Of a stretch of DNA of 64,000 nt, positions 23,355 through 32,396 are shown in pieces (positions within the stretch are counted from its first letter, which is position 1; each line of letters opens with the position of its first letter). Below the pieces are notes generated by a model. It was not told the DNA's origin, searched no databases, and saw only the letters and a program-made list of their open reading frames with translations. The DNA is taken from NCBI GenBank assembly GCA_026004195.1, contig BPIQ01000001.1, forward strand, positions 397,871 through 461,870. Reading direction: 5' to 3'. The position numbers were made by a program, and so were the translations under genes. The stretch is from Candidatus Binatia bacterium. GTDB lineage: Bacteria > Desulfobacterota > Binatia > HRBIN30 > BPIQ01.

Positions 23355-24936
23355 CGTACCGTTCCCGGTAGGCTCTTCGGAGGGCCTCGGCCTCCTCGGT
23401 TCGAAGGCCGCGCAGCCACGCGTGGTCCTCTCCCGAGAGCAACTCCTCCACTCGTGCCCGCCACGTATCGCCCTTCCCGTGCCTTTCGGCCAGCTCCACG
23501 ACCTCCGGCAGGAACTTCGTGTAGAAGTGCTTGGCCACCTCGTACATGCCGTGCCACTGCGTGAAGTCGGGCCCCATCATGGAAGCCCCGTGCCGCGCCC
23601 GCCGCCCCTCGTGGTGCCAGAGCTCGAAAAAGGTCCACTCGACTTTTTCCGCGAACGGAACGCGCGGGTCCAGGAACCCTTCGGCGTAGAGGCCGTCGAC
23701 GAGAGCCTTCGCCGGCCGGGCGAACTTCTCGTTGTACAGCGACACGAGAGAGTCGAACTGCTGGTAGAAGTGGTCCACGTAGGTGTGGTTGTGGCAGTTG
23801 AGGCAGACGCCCTTCATCGCCTCGCGCCGCTCGCGCCACGTGATCACACGGGACACCCTTCTCGGTACCGTACGGCGTACGAGCTCGTCTCCTCGACGCA
23901 CGAGCTCCACGGTCTCGACCGTTTCTCCTTCTTTCGGAAGGGGGCGCGTCTCCGGGTAATCCTCCTGGTAGCCATCCTCGAACTTCACCAGGTTGATCTT
24001 CGTCGACACGACCGGGCGCAAGGTCCAGCTGATTCTCTCGCCCACGTCGTGGGTGTTCCCCTTCACCTCGCCCGTGGGCGAGACATAACTCGAGATGTGA
24101 CAAGTGGCGCACGTCGGGGCCGAAAAGTAGTCCCGGCCGAGCACCCAATCGCCGTCTTTGTCGAGCGCCATGCGGTGCCGGTTGGCGTAGAACGCGATGC
24201 CGTGCTTGGACTCGTTGTAGATCTCGATCTGGGGGTGGTCCGGACCCATGTGGCACTTCCCGCAGTTCTCGGGGCTACGGGAGAGCTTCGCCTGGAACTC
24301 GTGGCGGCTGTGGCACGCGTGGCAACTGCCCTTCGACCCGTCCGGGTTGATCCGCCCCATCCCGCTGTTGGGCCACGTCTCCGGGTCGACGAGCGGCTTT
24401 TGTTCGGGCCCCACACGCTGCACGTCGCCGGAAGCCGTCCGGACGAACCGCACGATGGACCCGTGGCACTGCATGCAGCCGTTCACGGCGGCGGCCCGGT
24501 TGCCGGGGCTGCCCTCGACCTTTTCCGCGAGCACGTTGTCGAGGCTCGCCAGAATTTCACCCGCCCGGGCGTGATGGCTCCGCCGGAACTCCTCGTGTTC
24601 TTTCGCGTGGCACCGGCCGCAATCGAGAGGGGTGACGAGTGCCGAGACCCACACCCCCTCGTGGCGCCACGCATCCACGTCCCGCTCCTCGGCCGCGTGG
24701 CACTCGAGGCACCCCACCCCGACGCGGGCGTGGGCCGAAGCCTTCCACTGCAGGACGAGAGCCGCCGAATGTTTCGCGTGGCAGGTGACGCACGCCTCGT
24801 TCGCGGCGGTCACGACGGGCGGCGGTTCCTCCTCCGCGCGGTGCTTGAGCGTCTCCCGGTAGGCCACCAGAAGCAACGCCAGAAGAAAGAAGAGACTCAG
24901 TACGGCGATGACGAACCGCTTCGCTTCGAGCGACAT
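23335..24936 (-). CDS. octaheme cytochrome c, hydroxylamine-oxidoreductase (HAO) family
   Basis: A 533-residue protein with an N-terminal membrane anchor (FVIAVLSLFFLLALLLVAY) and exactly eight CxxCH motifs at residues 49, 76, 106, 154, 205, 225, 276 and 378. The wide gap before the eighth heme and the C-terminal helical part with FTQWHGMYEVAKHFYTKF match HAO-like octaheme cytochromes. Members oxidise hydroxylamine or hydrazine, or reduce nitrite or hydroxylamine; which one depends on a crosslinking Tyr that cannot be assigned with confidence here. The anchor holds it on the outer face of the inner membrane beside the cytochrome b encoded upstream. Octaheme nitrite or tetrathionate reductase are alternatives. 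Confidence 0.88.
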   Translation of the reverse strand: MSLEAKRFVIAVLSLFFLLALLLVAYRETLKHRAEEEPPPVVTAANEACVTCHAKHSAALVLQWKASAHARVGVGCLECHAAEERDVDAWRHEGVWVSALVTPLDCGRCHAKEHEEFRRSHHARAGEILASLDNVLAEKVEGSPGNRAAAVNGCMQCHGSIVRFVRTASGDVQRVGPEQKPLVDPETWPNSGMGRINPDGSKGSCHACHSRHEFQAKLSRSPENCGKCHMGPDHPQIEIYNESKHGIAFYANRHRMALDKDGDWVLGRDYFSAPTCATCHISSYVSPTGEVKGNTHDVGERISWTLRPVVSTKINLVKFEDGYQEDYPETRPLPKEGETVETVELVRRGDELVRRTVPRRVSRVITWRERREAMKGVCLNCHNHTYVDHFYQQFDSLVSLYNEKFARPAKALVDGLYAEGFLDPRVPFAEKVEWTFFELWHHEGRRARHGASMMGPDFTQWHGMYEVAKHFYTKFLPEVVELAERHGKGDTWRARVEELLSGEDHAWLRGLRTEEAEALRRAYRERYDEKTVP

Positions 24937-24984
24937 GACATCCCCCCCGATCCTTCCGAGCTCCGATCGGCTCCCGCCCCCGCC

Positions 24985-26049
24985 CTAGCTTCCGGCGAAA
25001 GCCTCCCACACCGTGAGGGCCAGGAAAGCGAGAAACCCGAGCACCCCGAGAACGACCGAGAAATCCCGGGGAATTCCGACCTTGGCAAGGGCGGTCTCGA
25101 GAAACGGCCAGAAGAAGATCAGAGTCCCCGCGAACAGGGTGAGCCGGACGCTCGTCTCGAGCGAGGTGAGCTTCAGGAGCCGGTAGTTGAAGAAGAAGTA
25201 CCACTCGGGGCGAATGTGCTCCGGCGTCACCGTGGGATCCGCCTCGGGGCCGAGTCCGGCCGGGAACACGAGGCACAGCACGGTCAGGACGAACATGAGC
25301 AGGACACCGATCAGGAGTTCGGTCGTCGCGTGGTGAGGCCAGAAGGGAAGAGTCCGTTCGGACCTCGGCGGCTGGTGTCGAAAGCGCAGTTCCGTGACAC
25401 CGTGCAGCCGGACGAGGGCGATGTGAGCGAAAAGCAAGGCCAACATGACGGTGGGAAAGAGCCCGATATGGAACACGAAAAAGCGCGTGAGCGTGTTGGC
25501 GCTGACTTCCGGCCCGCCTCGCATGAGCGTCGCCGCCGGTTTCCCCACGAGCGGCAGGGCCTCGACGAGGTTCGAGGCCACGGTCGCTCCCCAGAACGAG
25601 AGTTGGTCGTAGACGAGCGAGTAGCCCGTGAAGCCGAAACCCAGCGTGCAGCCGAGGAGGCCGAGTCCCACGCACCAGTTGAGCTCCCGAGGGTGGCGAT
25701 AGGCGCCCGTGAAAAAGACCCTGAGGAGGTGGAGGAAGACGGCGACGATCATGAGATTCGCCGACCACTTGTGGAGCGACCGCAGGTACCAGCCGAAACG
25801 TACCTCCTCCGTGATGAAGGCGACACTCTGGTGCGCGGCCGACGGATCGGGCACGTAGTAGAACGTCAGCAGGATTCCCGTGACGACCTGCACGACGAAA
25901 AGGTAGAGCGGGGTCCCGCCGAGGCACCACCACCAGTTCTGCAGGTGGTACGGTACCGGCTCGCTTCCGAACGACCGCAAGAAATCCCAGTCGACGGGCA
26001 GGTGTTCGGCGAAAAAGGCTCCCACGCTCCTCGGCCTCTGTCTGGCCAC
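24985..26049 (-). CDS. cytochrome b (b/b6 type) of a Rieske complex
   Basis: A 354-residue integral membrane protein with about eight helices, the b6 and subunit-IV parts joined. Heme b histidines lie in SLHKWSANLMIVAVFLHLL and FFVFHIGLFPTVMLALLFAH; the quinol-site PEWY motif is in IRPEWYFFFNY. Cys42 (WWWCLGGTPL) sits where cytochrome b6 carries the covalent heme c_n. It begins 15 bases after the Rieske gene, and the octaheme gene follows 48 bases later, so these subunits form one quinol-linked complex in which no cytochrome c1 or f gene is present. Confidence 0.92.
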   Translation of the reverse strand: MARQRPRSVGAFFAEHLPVDWDFLRSFGSEPVPYHLQNWWWCLGGTPLYLFVVQVVTGILLTFYYVPDPSAAHQSVAFITEEVRFGWYLRSLHKWSANLMIVAVFLHLLRVFFTGAYRHPRELNWCVGLGLLGCTLGFGFTGYSLVYDQLSFWGATVASNLVEALPLVGKPAATLMRGGPEVSANTLTRFFVFHIGLFPTVMLALLFAHIALVRLHGVTELRFRHQPPRSERTLPFWPHHATTELLIGVLLMFVLTVLCLVFPAGLGPEADPTVTPEHIRPEWYFFFNYRLLKLTSLETSVRLTLFAGTLIFFWPFLETALAKVGIPRDFSVVLGVLGFLAFLALTVWEAFAGS

Positions 26050-26064
26050 GGCGGCTCCCCCCTG

Positions 26065-26502
26065 TCAGGCCAGCAAGAACACGTTCCCCGAGTTCGGGTC
26101 GATTTCGAGCGGAACCTTCTCGAGGCTCTGCCCCGCCTCCGCCGGCGGTCCCGCGACGGCACGGCCGGTCGAGTCGAAAACCCCGTTGTGGCAGGGGCAG
26201 AAAAATCGCGACTTCTCGGGCTCCCAGTGCACGCGGCAACCCAGGTGCGGGCAGCGCGTATCGAACGCCTCGAGCCGGCCGGCGATGCCGAGAAGGAGAA
26301 GGGACCGCCCCCGGGGGTCGCTCACCAGACGGGGCTTTTCGAGAAGGTCCGGGAGTCGCCCCACGTAGAGCCGAGCGCGTCTTTTCTCGCGGCGCGGAGG
26401 GAAGAGGTAGGCGATGCCGTACGCCCCCAGAAGGCCGTAGCTAGCGAGCAAGCCCACCGCCGCCGCCACGGAACTCAGAAATCCACGCCGATCCCGCCGC
26501 AT
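26065..26502 (-). CDS. Rieske 2Fe-2S protein of the cytochrome b complex
   Basis: A 145-residue protein with a twin-arginine-like N terminus ([22 protein letters not shown]) that also anchors it in the membrane. The two cluster-binding loops are CPHLGC and CPCHNG, each with one Cys and one His ligand, plus the usual loop-bridging Cys residues and GPP loop. The start at 26502 is chosen because it gives the twin-arginine signal directly; a start at 26529 (MFPARRRRA) would add nine residues and cannot be excluded. First gene of the four-gene operon, transcribed away from the sigma-54 activator. Confidence 0.9.
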   Translation of the reverse strand: MRRDRRGFLSSVAAAVGLLASYGLLGAYGIAYLFPPRREKRRARLYVGRLPDLLEKPRLVSDPRGRSLLLLGIAGRLEAFDTRCPHLGCRVHWEPEKSRFFCPCHNGVFDSTGRAVAGPPAEAGQSLEKVPLEIDPNSGNVFLLA

Positions 26503-26517
26503 GGCGCGCCGCCGTCG

Positions 26518-26533
26518 TGCGGGGAACATGCCA
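26518..26533 (-). promoter_or_regulatory. candidate sigma-54 promoter of the Rieske/cytochrome operon
   Basis: Read on the minus strand, TGGCATG-TTCC-CCGCA spans 26533 to 26518, with GG at 26532-26531 and GC at 26520-26519, the exact 12-base offset of -24/-12 elements. Transcription would start near 26507, five bases before the Rieske ATG at 26502, giving an almost leaderless message, in line with the missing Shine-Dalgarno. A sigma-54 activator gene lies divergently next door. GC-rich DNA gives such matches by chance, so confidence is moderate. Confidence 0.4.
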
Positions 26534-26546
26534 GGTCGTTGCACGG

Positions 26547-26563
26547 TTGGCAAACATGGAGCA
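26547..26563 (+). promoter_or_regulatory. weak sigma-54-like promoter before the activator gene
   Basis: TTGGCAAACATGGAGCA on the plus strand has GG at 26549-26550 and GC at 26561-26562 with correct spacing, but the -15/-14 TT is GA. It would start transcription near 26574, 136 bases before the activator ATG, allowing autoregulation. Confidence 0.22.
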
Positions 26564-26709
26564 AAAGAAAAAGCGGTTCTTCTTTTCAGGAAAGCGCGGG
26601 GGAGCTGCATTCCCACTTTCGGGAAACCGGGGTGGGGCGGCCGCCCCCCGTAGCTCGGCGTTTTCCGGGCACGAGCCTTGAAGGAGGAAGCGTTTTCGGT
26701 CCCGAGCCA

Positions 26710-28128
26710 ATGGAGCCGAAGTCCGAGCCAGAAACACCGAGAAGCCAAGCCGCCCCCCGCGGAACGATTCTCGTCGCCGACGACGAGGCGGGAATCCGAG
26801 AGAGCCTCGCCGAAGTCCTGCGGGAGGAAGGATACGACGTCGTGGCCGTCGGGGACGGAGAAGCGGCGTTACGGGCGCTCGAAGAAAGGGATTTCGACGT
26901 CGTTCTGTCCGACCTCCTCATGCCGGGAGCTGACGGCCTCGAAGTCCTCGAGCGGGTGCGCGAGAGGTCCCCCCAGACGCTCACGCTGCTCATGACCGCC
27001 CACGCCAGCGTGGATACGGCCGTGCAAGCGCTCCGACGCGGCGCTCAGGATTACCTCCTCAAGCCCCTCCTTTTCGACGAGGTGCTCCACAAGGTCGAAG
27101 CACTCCTGCAACACCGGCAGATTGCCTGGGAAAACCAGTTTCTCCGGAGCCAGTTGCACCGCCGCTGGGACGTCGACGAGGTCGTCGCCCGATCCCCGGC
27201 CATGCAGCAGGTCATGGAGCTCGCGCGCAAGGTGGCGGCGACGTCGAGCACGGTCCTTTTGACGGGCGAGAGCGGCGTGGGCAAGGAAGTCGTAGCCCGC
27301 GCCATCCACCGGATGAGCGAGCGGCGAGACCGCGTTTTTCTCCCCGTCAACTGTGCCGCCATCCCCGAGACGCTCCTCGAAAGCCAGCTTTTCGGGCACC
27401 TTCGTGGCTCCTTCACGGGGGCGGTCACCAACCAGGAGGGGCTTTTCCAGAGGGCGCGGGGCGGGACGATTTTTCTCGACGAGATCGCCGACCTGCCCCT
27501 GGGCCTGCAAGCCAAGCTTCTGCGGGTCATCGAGAGCAAGGAAATCCTCCCGATCGGGGCGAGCGCACCGACCCGCGTCGACGTGAGGATCCTGGCCGCC
27601 ACCAACCGGGACCTCGCCAGGGAGGTCGAGGAGGGGCGGTTCCGGGCCGACCTCTTCTACCGCCTGAACGTCGTGAACATCCACATCCCGCCGCTGCGGG
27701 AAAGGCGGGAGGACATTCCGCCGCTGGTCGACCACCTCGTGAGGCTCCACAACCGCGAGCTGAAAAAGAGCTTCCAGGGGCTGGACCGCCAGGCCCTGCA
27801 AGTTCTCATGTCGCTTCCCTGGAAGGGCAACGTGCGCGAGCTCGACAACGTCATCGAACACGCCATGATCCTCGGCGAAGGGGACTGGATCGGCGTCGAG
27901 GACCTGCCGAGCTGGGTCCGCCGGGACCTCCCTCCGAGCGTCGGGGAGGGGACGGGTTTGCGGGAGGCCGTACGCGCCTACGAAAAGGCTTACATCGAGG
28001 CCACGCTGCGCCAGACGGGTAACGACAAGAGACTCGCGGCCAAGCAGCTCGGTCTTTCCCTTTCCTCGCTCTACCGCAAGCTCGAAGAACTGGGCATCCG
28101 CGCCCCGGCCCGCCAGGAAAGGGGCTGA
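26710..28128 (+). CDS. sigma-54-dependent response regulator (NtrC family)
   Basis: A 472-residue activator in three parts. The receiver domain (about 18-135) has the phospho-acceptor Asp68 in [10 protein letters not shown]. The AAA+ domain has Walker [17 protein letters not shown], the sigma-54 contact loop GSFTGA (usual form GAFTGA, Ala to Ser) and LDEIADLPL. The C-terminal Fis-type helix-turn-helix has [19 protein letters not shown]. It drives sigma-54 promoters when phosphorylated. It is divergent from the Rieske/octaheme operon, and a strong sigma-54 promoter also lies at 38366. No kinase is directly adjacent; the nearby heme-PAS kinase at 29656 is the best partner candidate. Confidence 0.92.
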   Translation: MEPKSEPETPRSQAAPRGTILVADDEAGIRESLAEVLREEGYDVVAVGDGEAALRALEERDFDVVLSDLLMPGADGLEVLERVRERSPQTLTLLMTAHASVDTAVQALRRGAQDYLLKPLLFDEVLHKVEALLQHRQIAWENQFLRSQLHRRWDVDEVVARSPAMQQVMELARKVAATSSTVLLTGESGVGKEVVARAIHRMSERRDRVFLPVNCAAIPETLLESQLFGHLRGSFTGAVTNQEGLFQRARGGTIFLDEIADLPLGLQAKLLRVIESKEILPIGASAPTRVDVRILAATNRDLAREVEEGRFRADLFYRLNVVNIHIPPLRERREDIPPLVDHLVRLHNRELKKSFQGLDRQALQVLMSLPWKGNVRELDNVIEHAMILGEGDWIGVEDLPSWVRRDLPPSVGEGTGLREAVRAYEKAYIEATLRQTGNDKRLAAKQLGLSLSSLYRKLEELGIRAPARQERG

Positions 28129-28135
28129 CGAGAAC

Positions 28136-28432
28136 TCAGCGCCGTTCGCGGAGCTCTCGAGCCAGCGCCCGCAGGAGTTCGTCGAACTGGTGGTGAAGCT
28201 CGAAAATCTGCTCCCGGAGGTGCAGGATGACCTCCGTGCCCGCGAGATTCACCTCGAGCTCCGTCATCAGGAAAGCCGCGAGCCGTACGCGCTCCGCCTC
28301 GCTTTCCGAAAGTACGGATTCCCCCTCGAGGGTCGTCTTGGGATGGATGAGCCCTTCGGTCTCGAGAAGCCGCAGGAACGCCTCGTCCACCCCGAGGGTT
28401 TCCATGACCTCTTGCACCCGGAGGTATCGCAT
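28136..28432 (-). CDS. cbpM: chaperone modulator CbpM / MerR-like protein
   Basis: A 98-residue protein with a MerR-like helix-turn-helix start (YLRVQEVMETLGVDEAFLRLLETEGLI) and a helical C-terminal half (TEVILHLREQIFELHHQFDELL). It directly follows a DnaJ gene on the same strand after a nine-base gap, the usual cbpA-cbpM arrangement, where the small protein binds the J domain and inhibits it. It ends eight bases past the convergent sigma-54 activator gene. DNA binding, as in HspR, is also possible. Confidence 0.75.
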   Translation of the reverse strand: MRYLRVQEVMETLGVDEAFLRLLETEGLIHPKTTLEGESVLSESEAERVRLAAFLMTELEVNLAGTEVILHLREQIFELHHQFDELLRALARELRERR

Positions 28433-28441
28433 GCTCGGACC

Positions 28442-29557
28442 TCAAAGTTTGAGCCCGCGGCGCACGGGCGTGCGGTAGGCGGATTCGAGCCGCCTGACGA
28501 GCTCCTTCAGTTCCTCGGGCACCTCCTCCGGTACCCGGACCATCAAGCGGAGATAGAAGTCCCCGCGTCGGCCCGTTTTCGGGTCGGGCACCCCGCGTCC
28601 CGGAAGCCTCAACTGGCGCCCGCTCTGGCTCCCGGGAGGGACCTTGACCCGAACCGTTCCGTCGAACGTGGGGACCTCGATCGTCCCCCCGAGAATCGCC
28701 TCGCCGAGGGTGACCGGAACCTCGAGGAAAAGATCCGCTCCCTTTCGTTCCACCGCGGGATGGGGCCGCACCTGGAGCCGAACGTAGAGGTCGCCCGGCG
28801 GCCCCCCGTGCTGCCCTGGTGCCCCTTTGCCGGCGATGCGCAAGCGCGTCCCCGTCTCGGCGCCGGGCGGAATCCGTACCTGCAGCGTCTCCGTTTCGGA
28901 GATCTCCCCCGTCCCGCCGCACCGCGCGCAAGCTTCCACGGCGATCTTTCCCGTGCCACCGCACCCCGTGCAGGTCCTCGTGAAGGTGACGGGCCCCTTG
29001 ATCATCTGGACGGACCCGCGCCCGCTGCACACGGGACAAGCGACCCCCGAACCGGCGGCGCTTCCGCTGCCGCCGCACGAAGGACAGGCAGAAGGCCTCT
29101 GGATTCTCAGCGTACGGGTGGCACCCCGCACGACGTCGGCAAGGTCGATCTCGAGCTCGGTCTCGAGGTCGGCGCCTCGCGAGGGGGTTCTCGCCCTCTG
29201 CCCGAAAAGTTCGCCGAAAAGATCCTCGAAGCTCGTGAATCCGCCGAAGCCTTCGGTGAAACCCCGGGTACCCGTGCTCCACGCTCGGGCGCGCTCGCGG
29301 GCTGCTCGAGCCTGGGCCGCATCGAAGCCCTGCCGCACCCCCTCGAGCCCGAACTCGTCGTAGAGCTTGCGTTTTTCCGGGTCGCCGAGGATCTCGTAGG
29401 CCTCCGAGATTTCCTTGAATTTCTCCTCGGCTTCCTTGTTCCCGGGGTTCAGGTCGGGGTGCCAGCGGCGCGCGAGCTTGCGGTACGCTTTCTTGATTTC
29501 CTCCTCGGTGGCCGTTCGGGAAACCCCGAGAATCTGGTAGAGATCTTTTTCCGGCAT
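28442..29557 (-). CDS. dnaJ: molecular chaperone DnaJ
   Basis: A 371-residue class I J-protein. The J domain has [11 protein letters not shown] with the HPD motif, followed by a Gly/Phe-rich region ([23 protein letters not shown]). Four CxxCxGxG zinc-finger repeats come next ([32 protein letters not shown]), then the C-terminal substrate-binding and dimerisation domains. It stimulates DnaK ATPase and delivers unfolded proteins. dnaK and grpE are not adjacent. The ATG at 29557 is preferred to a longer frame because it begins at [12 protein letters not shown]. Confidence 0.92.
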   Translation of the reverse strand: MPEKDLYQILGVSRTATEEEIKKAYRKLARRWHPDLNPGNKEAEEKFKEISEAYEILGDPEKRKLYDEFGLEGVRQGFDAAQARAARERARAWSTGTRGFTEGFGGFTSFEDLFGELFGQRARTPSRGADLETELEIDLADVVRGATRTLRIQRPSACPSCGGSGSAAGSGVACPVCSGRGSVQMIKGPVTFTRTCTGCGGTGKIAVEACARCGGTGEISETETLQVRIPPGAETGTRLRIAGKGAPGQHGGPPGDLYVRLQVRPHPAVERKGADLFLEVPVTLGEAILGGTIEVPTFDGTVRVKVPPGSQSGRQLRLPGRGVPDPKTGRRGDFYLRLMVRVPEEVPEELKELVRRLESAYRTPVRRGLKL

Positions 29558-29655
29558 GCCAGACCTGAACCTAGCGTTCCGTGCGGAACGATCCAAGCCG
29601 TCGCGTCACCGCACCGAGGGGCCGCCGGGCTGACACCCCGCGACGCGAGGACCGC

Positions 29656-32013
29656 ATGAAGCGCCGGAAGCGACGCCTTTCGGGCCGCTCCGCGGCCGAG
29701 CTCGGGCGAATCGCGGCGGAACTGATCGAGACGGCCGTCGACGCGATCGTCACGATCGACGAGAACGGCACGATCGAGCTCTTCAACCCGGCCGCCGAAC
29801 GCATGTTCGGTTACCGGGCCGAGGAAGTGCTCGGCCAGAACGTCGGCATCCTGATGCCGTCCCCGTTCCGGGAAGAGCACGACGACTACATCCGCCGCTA
29901 CCTCGAGACCGGGGAAAAAAGGATCATCGGAATCGGCCGAGAGGTGTCGGCTCTCCACCGGTCGGGAAGAACCTTCCCCGTGGATCTCGCGGTAAGCGAG
30001 GTGAGGCTCAGGGGCCGGAGAATTTTCACCGGCGTGATGCGGGACCTCACCGAGCGCAAGCGTGTCGAAGACGAACTGCGGCAGCAGAGGGACTTCGCGG
30101 AGCGGCTCCTCGACACCGCACCGGTCCTGATCGTCGTCGTGGACCGGGAAGGCCGAATTCGTCACCTGAACCGTAGAGCCGAAGACCTCGGGCTCGCGGC
30201 CGGAAACGACGCGGGCGAGGGCGCCCGCGCGGAAGACTTCGCGGAGCTTCTGGGGAGGGTAGGCTCCGGCGAGGCCGGGGGCTACAGGGCTTCTCTTGTC
30301 GACCGGGCCGGGCGAGTTCGGGAGATCGAGTGGCACGCGGCTCCGCTGAAAGGCAGCGGTGGCGAGACGTTCGGCATCCTTCTCGTCGGCCAGGACGTCA
30401 CCGAGCGCCGCAGGGCCGAGCGCAGGATCACCGTACAGCACGCGGTGACTCGGTGTCTGGCCGAATCGCGGACCCTGCCGGAAGCGACACCGAGAATCCT
30501 GGAGGCGGTCTGCCAGGGCTTCTCCTGGGACCTGGGCGAGATCTGGCACGTGGAACCTTCCCAGGGAAGCCTCCACTGGGAAGGTATGTGGAGCTCCCCG
30601 GAGCTCGACGCGGGGAAGTTCGGAGCCCTGAGCCGAAGGCTCGTTTTCCACCTGGCCGACGGACTCCCGGGCCGTGTCTGGGCGGAAAGGCGCCCGCTCT
30701 GGATCCCGGAGGTCGGCGAGGACCCGGAATTCCTGCGCGCCTCCCTGGCTCGAGATCTCGGCCTTCGGACGGCCCTCGCGGTCCCGCTGCGGTCCGGGAC
30801 ACAGGTTACGGGCGTCATGGCTTTGTTCCGGCGGGTCCGAACGGACACCCCGGATGCGGAGGTCGTGGAAAGTCTCGAAGCCCTCGGCCGGCAGATCGGA
30901 GACTTCATCGAACGCAAACGCGCGGAGGACATGCTTCTTCAGCTCGCCGCAATCGTCGAGTCCTGCGAAGAGGCGGTCATCGGCTGCGACCTCGCCGGGC
31001 GAATCAGCGGCTGGAACCGGGGTGCCGCGAGAATGCTCGGTCACGCCGCGAGCGACGCGCGGGGGAAATCCATCGAACTCTTCGTCGCTCCCGAAAGGCT
31101 GCGCCGTTTTCGGGAAGTCTTCCGGAAGATCGCCTCCGGAGACAGCGTGGAGGAGGAAGAGACTCTCTGGGTGGCCAAGGACGGGCGCCGCCTCGACGTG
31201 GCGCTCAGCGCTTCACCGGTACGCGACACGACGGGGCTCGTGACGGGCGTTTCCATCGTGGCCCGCGACGTGACCGAAAAGCGGCGGGCCGAAGCCAAAC
31301 TCCGCGAGTACCAGGAGTTGGTCCAGAGGCGCGAGCGTCTGGCGGATCTCGGGGCGATTGCCGCGAAGCTGGCCCACGACCTGGGAAACCCGCTCGGAGC
31401 TCTCTCGATGCAGGCGCAGCTCATCCTGCGGCGGGCTCGCCGCGATCCCTCGCAACCGGTGTCGTCCGTGGAGGCGGCGGCCGAACAGATCGTGAACGAA
31501 GCCAATCGCCTCAACCAGGTGCTGCGCGAGCTTTTGAGCCTCGTTCGGGAAGAGCGCCTGCAGGTCGAAGAAATCGACCTGGGTTCTTTTCTCCGGACGC
31601 TCGTCGAGCTCTGGTCCCCGTTCGCGCAGGAACAGGGAATCGAACTACGGTACGAGGAGTCTTCCGCCCCCGTGACCGTGCAGGCCGACCGGGAAAAGCT
31701 CCGCCGCGTCTTCGACAATCTCGTGAAAAACGCCCTCGAGGCGCTCGACCGCACGGGCGGAGAGGTCGTCCTGCGCCTGGAGATTCCCGAACGTGACAAA
31801 GTCCGGGTCTGGGTCGCCGACAATGGCTCCGGAATTCCGGAACACGTGCGTCCCTTCGAGCTCTTCGAGACTTCGAAGCCGCACGGCACCGGCCTCGGCT
31901 TGCCGATTGCTAAGCAGATCGTCCTCGCTCACGGAGGCCAGATCGGCTTTGTCCGGCGCGAACCCAAAGGAACCGCCTTTTTCGTCGACCTCCCTCGGGG
32001 TGACGTGCCGTGA
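29656..32013 (+). CDS. FixL-like heme-PAS sensor histidine kinase (PAS-PAS-GAF-PAS-HisKA-HATPase)
   Basis: A 785-residue cytoplasmic kinase without membrane helices. The first PAS domain (about 22-145) aligns gap-free with the FixL heme domain over its heme pocket. His75 in EEHDDYIRRY equals the proximal heme His200 of Bradyrhizobium FixL, and Arg81 and Arg95 (IIGIGREV) equal Arg206 and Arg220, which senses bound oxygen. A second PAS, a GAF domain (about 260-415) and a third PAS precede the H box LAHDLGNPLGALSMQ and the ATPase boxes (NLVKNALEAL, ADNGSGIPE, GTGLGLPIAK). The H-box type is NtrB-like. A GTG at 29581 would lengthen it by 25 residues. It overlaps the next gene by 14 bases. Confidence 0.88.
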   Translation: MKRRKRRLSGRSAAELGRIAAELIETAVDAIVTIDENGTIELFNPAAERMFGYRAEEVLGQNVGILMPSPFREEHDDYIRRYLETGEKRIIGIGREVSALHRSGRTFPVDLAVSEVRLRGRRIFTGVMRDLTERKRVEDELRQQRDFAERLLDTAPVLIVVVDREGRIRHLNRRAEDLGLAAGNDAGEGARAEDFAELLGRVGSGEAGGYRASLVDRAGRVREIEWHAAPLKGSGGETFGILLVGQDVTERRRAERRITVQHAVTRCLAESRTLPEATPRILEAVCQGFSWDLGEIWHVEPSQGSLHWEGMWSSPELDAGKFGALSRRLVFHLADGLPGRVWAERRPLWIPEVGEDPEFLRASLARDLGLRTALAVPLRSGTQVTGVMALFRRVRTDTPDAEVVESLEALGRQIGDFIERKRAEDMLLQLAAIVESCEEAVIGCDLAGRISGWNRGAARMLGHAASDARGKSIELFVAPERLRRFREVFRKIASGDSVEEEETLWVAKDGRRLDVALSASPVRDTTGLVTGVSIVARDVTEKRRAEAKLREYQELVQRRERLADLGAIAAKLAHDLGNPLGALSMQAQLILRRARRDPSQPVSSVEAAAEQIVNEANRLNQVLRELLSLVREERLQVEEIDLGSFLRTLVELWSPFAQEQGIELRYEESSAPVTVQADREKLRRVFDNLVKNALEALDRTGGEVVLRLEIPERDKVRVWVADNGSGIPEHVRPFELFETSKPHGTGLGLPIAKQIVLAHGGQIGFVRREPKGTAFFVDLPRGDVP

Positions 32014-32380
32014 CCTCAGGGTCTACGTCGTCGACCCCGAAGTCGCTTTCCGCGAAGCCCTCGCGTCGAACCTGCGTGACGACGGCCATACGGTCGGGGA
32101 GAGCGCGAACGGCCTCGAGCTCTCCGAAAGAAGCCTGATCGTCGGCAACCTGGTCACGATCACGGAGTACGAGCTGCCGCAGGTTACCGGACTCCAGCTC
32201 GCGGATCGGCTCCATGCCGTGCGGCGGGACCTACCCGTGATCGTGGTCACCGCGTGCGACCTGCGGATCGTCGAAGCGATGACCGGAAAGCGGCCCTACG
32301 TGTGGATCCTCCCCAAGTCGGCCTCGTACGACGAGATCCACTCTCTGGTTCACCGGACGGCCGCGAAAAGCCGCCACTGA
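32000..32380 (+). CDS. single-domain receiver-like protein with Glu in place of the phospho-acceptor Asp
   Basis: A 126-residue receiver fold starting GTG and overlapping the kinase by 14 bases. One acidic-pocket Asp is kept (YVVDPE), and the switch Thr (VIVVTA) and the conserved Lys (ILPKSAS) are present. At the phospho-acceptor site the sequence is TITEYELPQVTG, with Glu56 where Asp is expected. It cannot be phosphorylated in the normal way and may behave as a constitutively active or scaffold receiver for the adjacent heme-PAS kinase. There is no output domain. Its last bases come 16 bases before the convergent zinc-ribbon gene. Confidence 0.75.
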   Translation: MTCRDLRVYVVDPEVAFREALASNLRDDGHTVGESANGLELSERSLIVGNLVTITEYELPQVTGLQLADRLHAVRRDLPVIVVTACDLRIVEAMTGKRPYVWILPKSASYDEIHSLVHRTAAKSRH

Positions 32381-32396
32381 GCCGGAGCCCTGCTCC

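Noticed and set aside
28442..29557. A CbpA-type (zinc-finger-less) identity for the J protein because CbpM is next to it
   Set aside because: Four complete CxxCxGxG repeats are present, so it is DnaJ-like in structure despite the CbpM neighbour.
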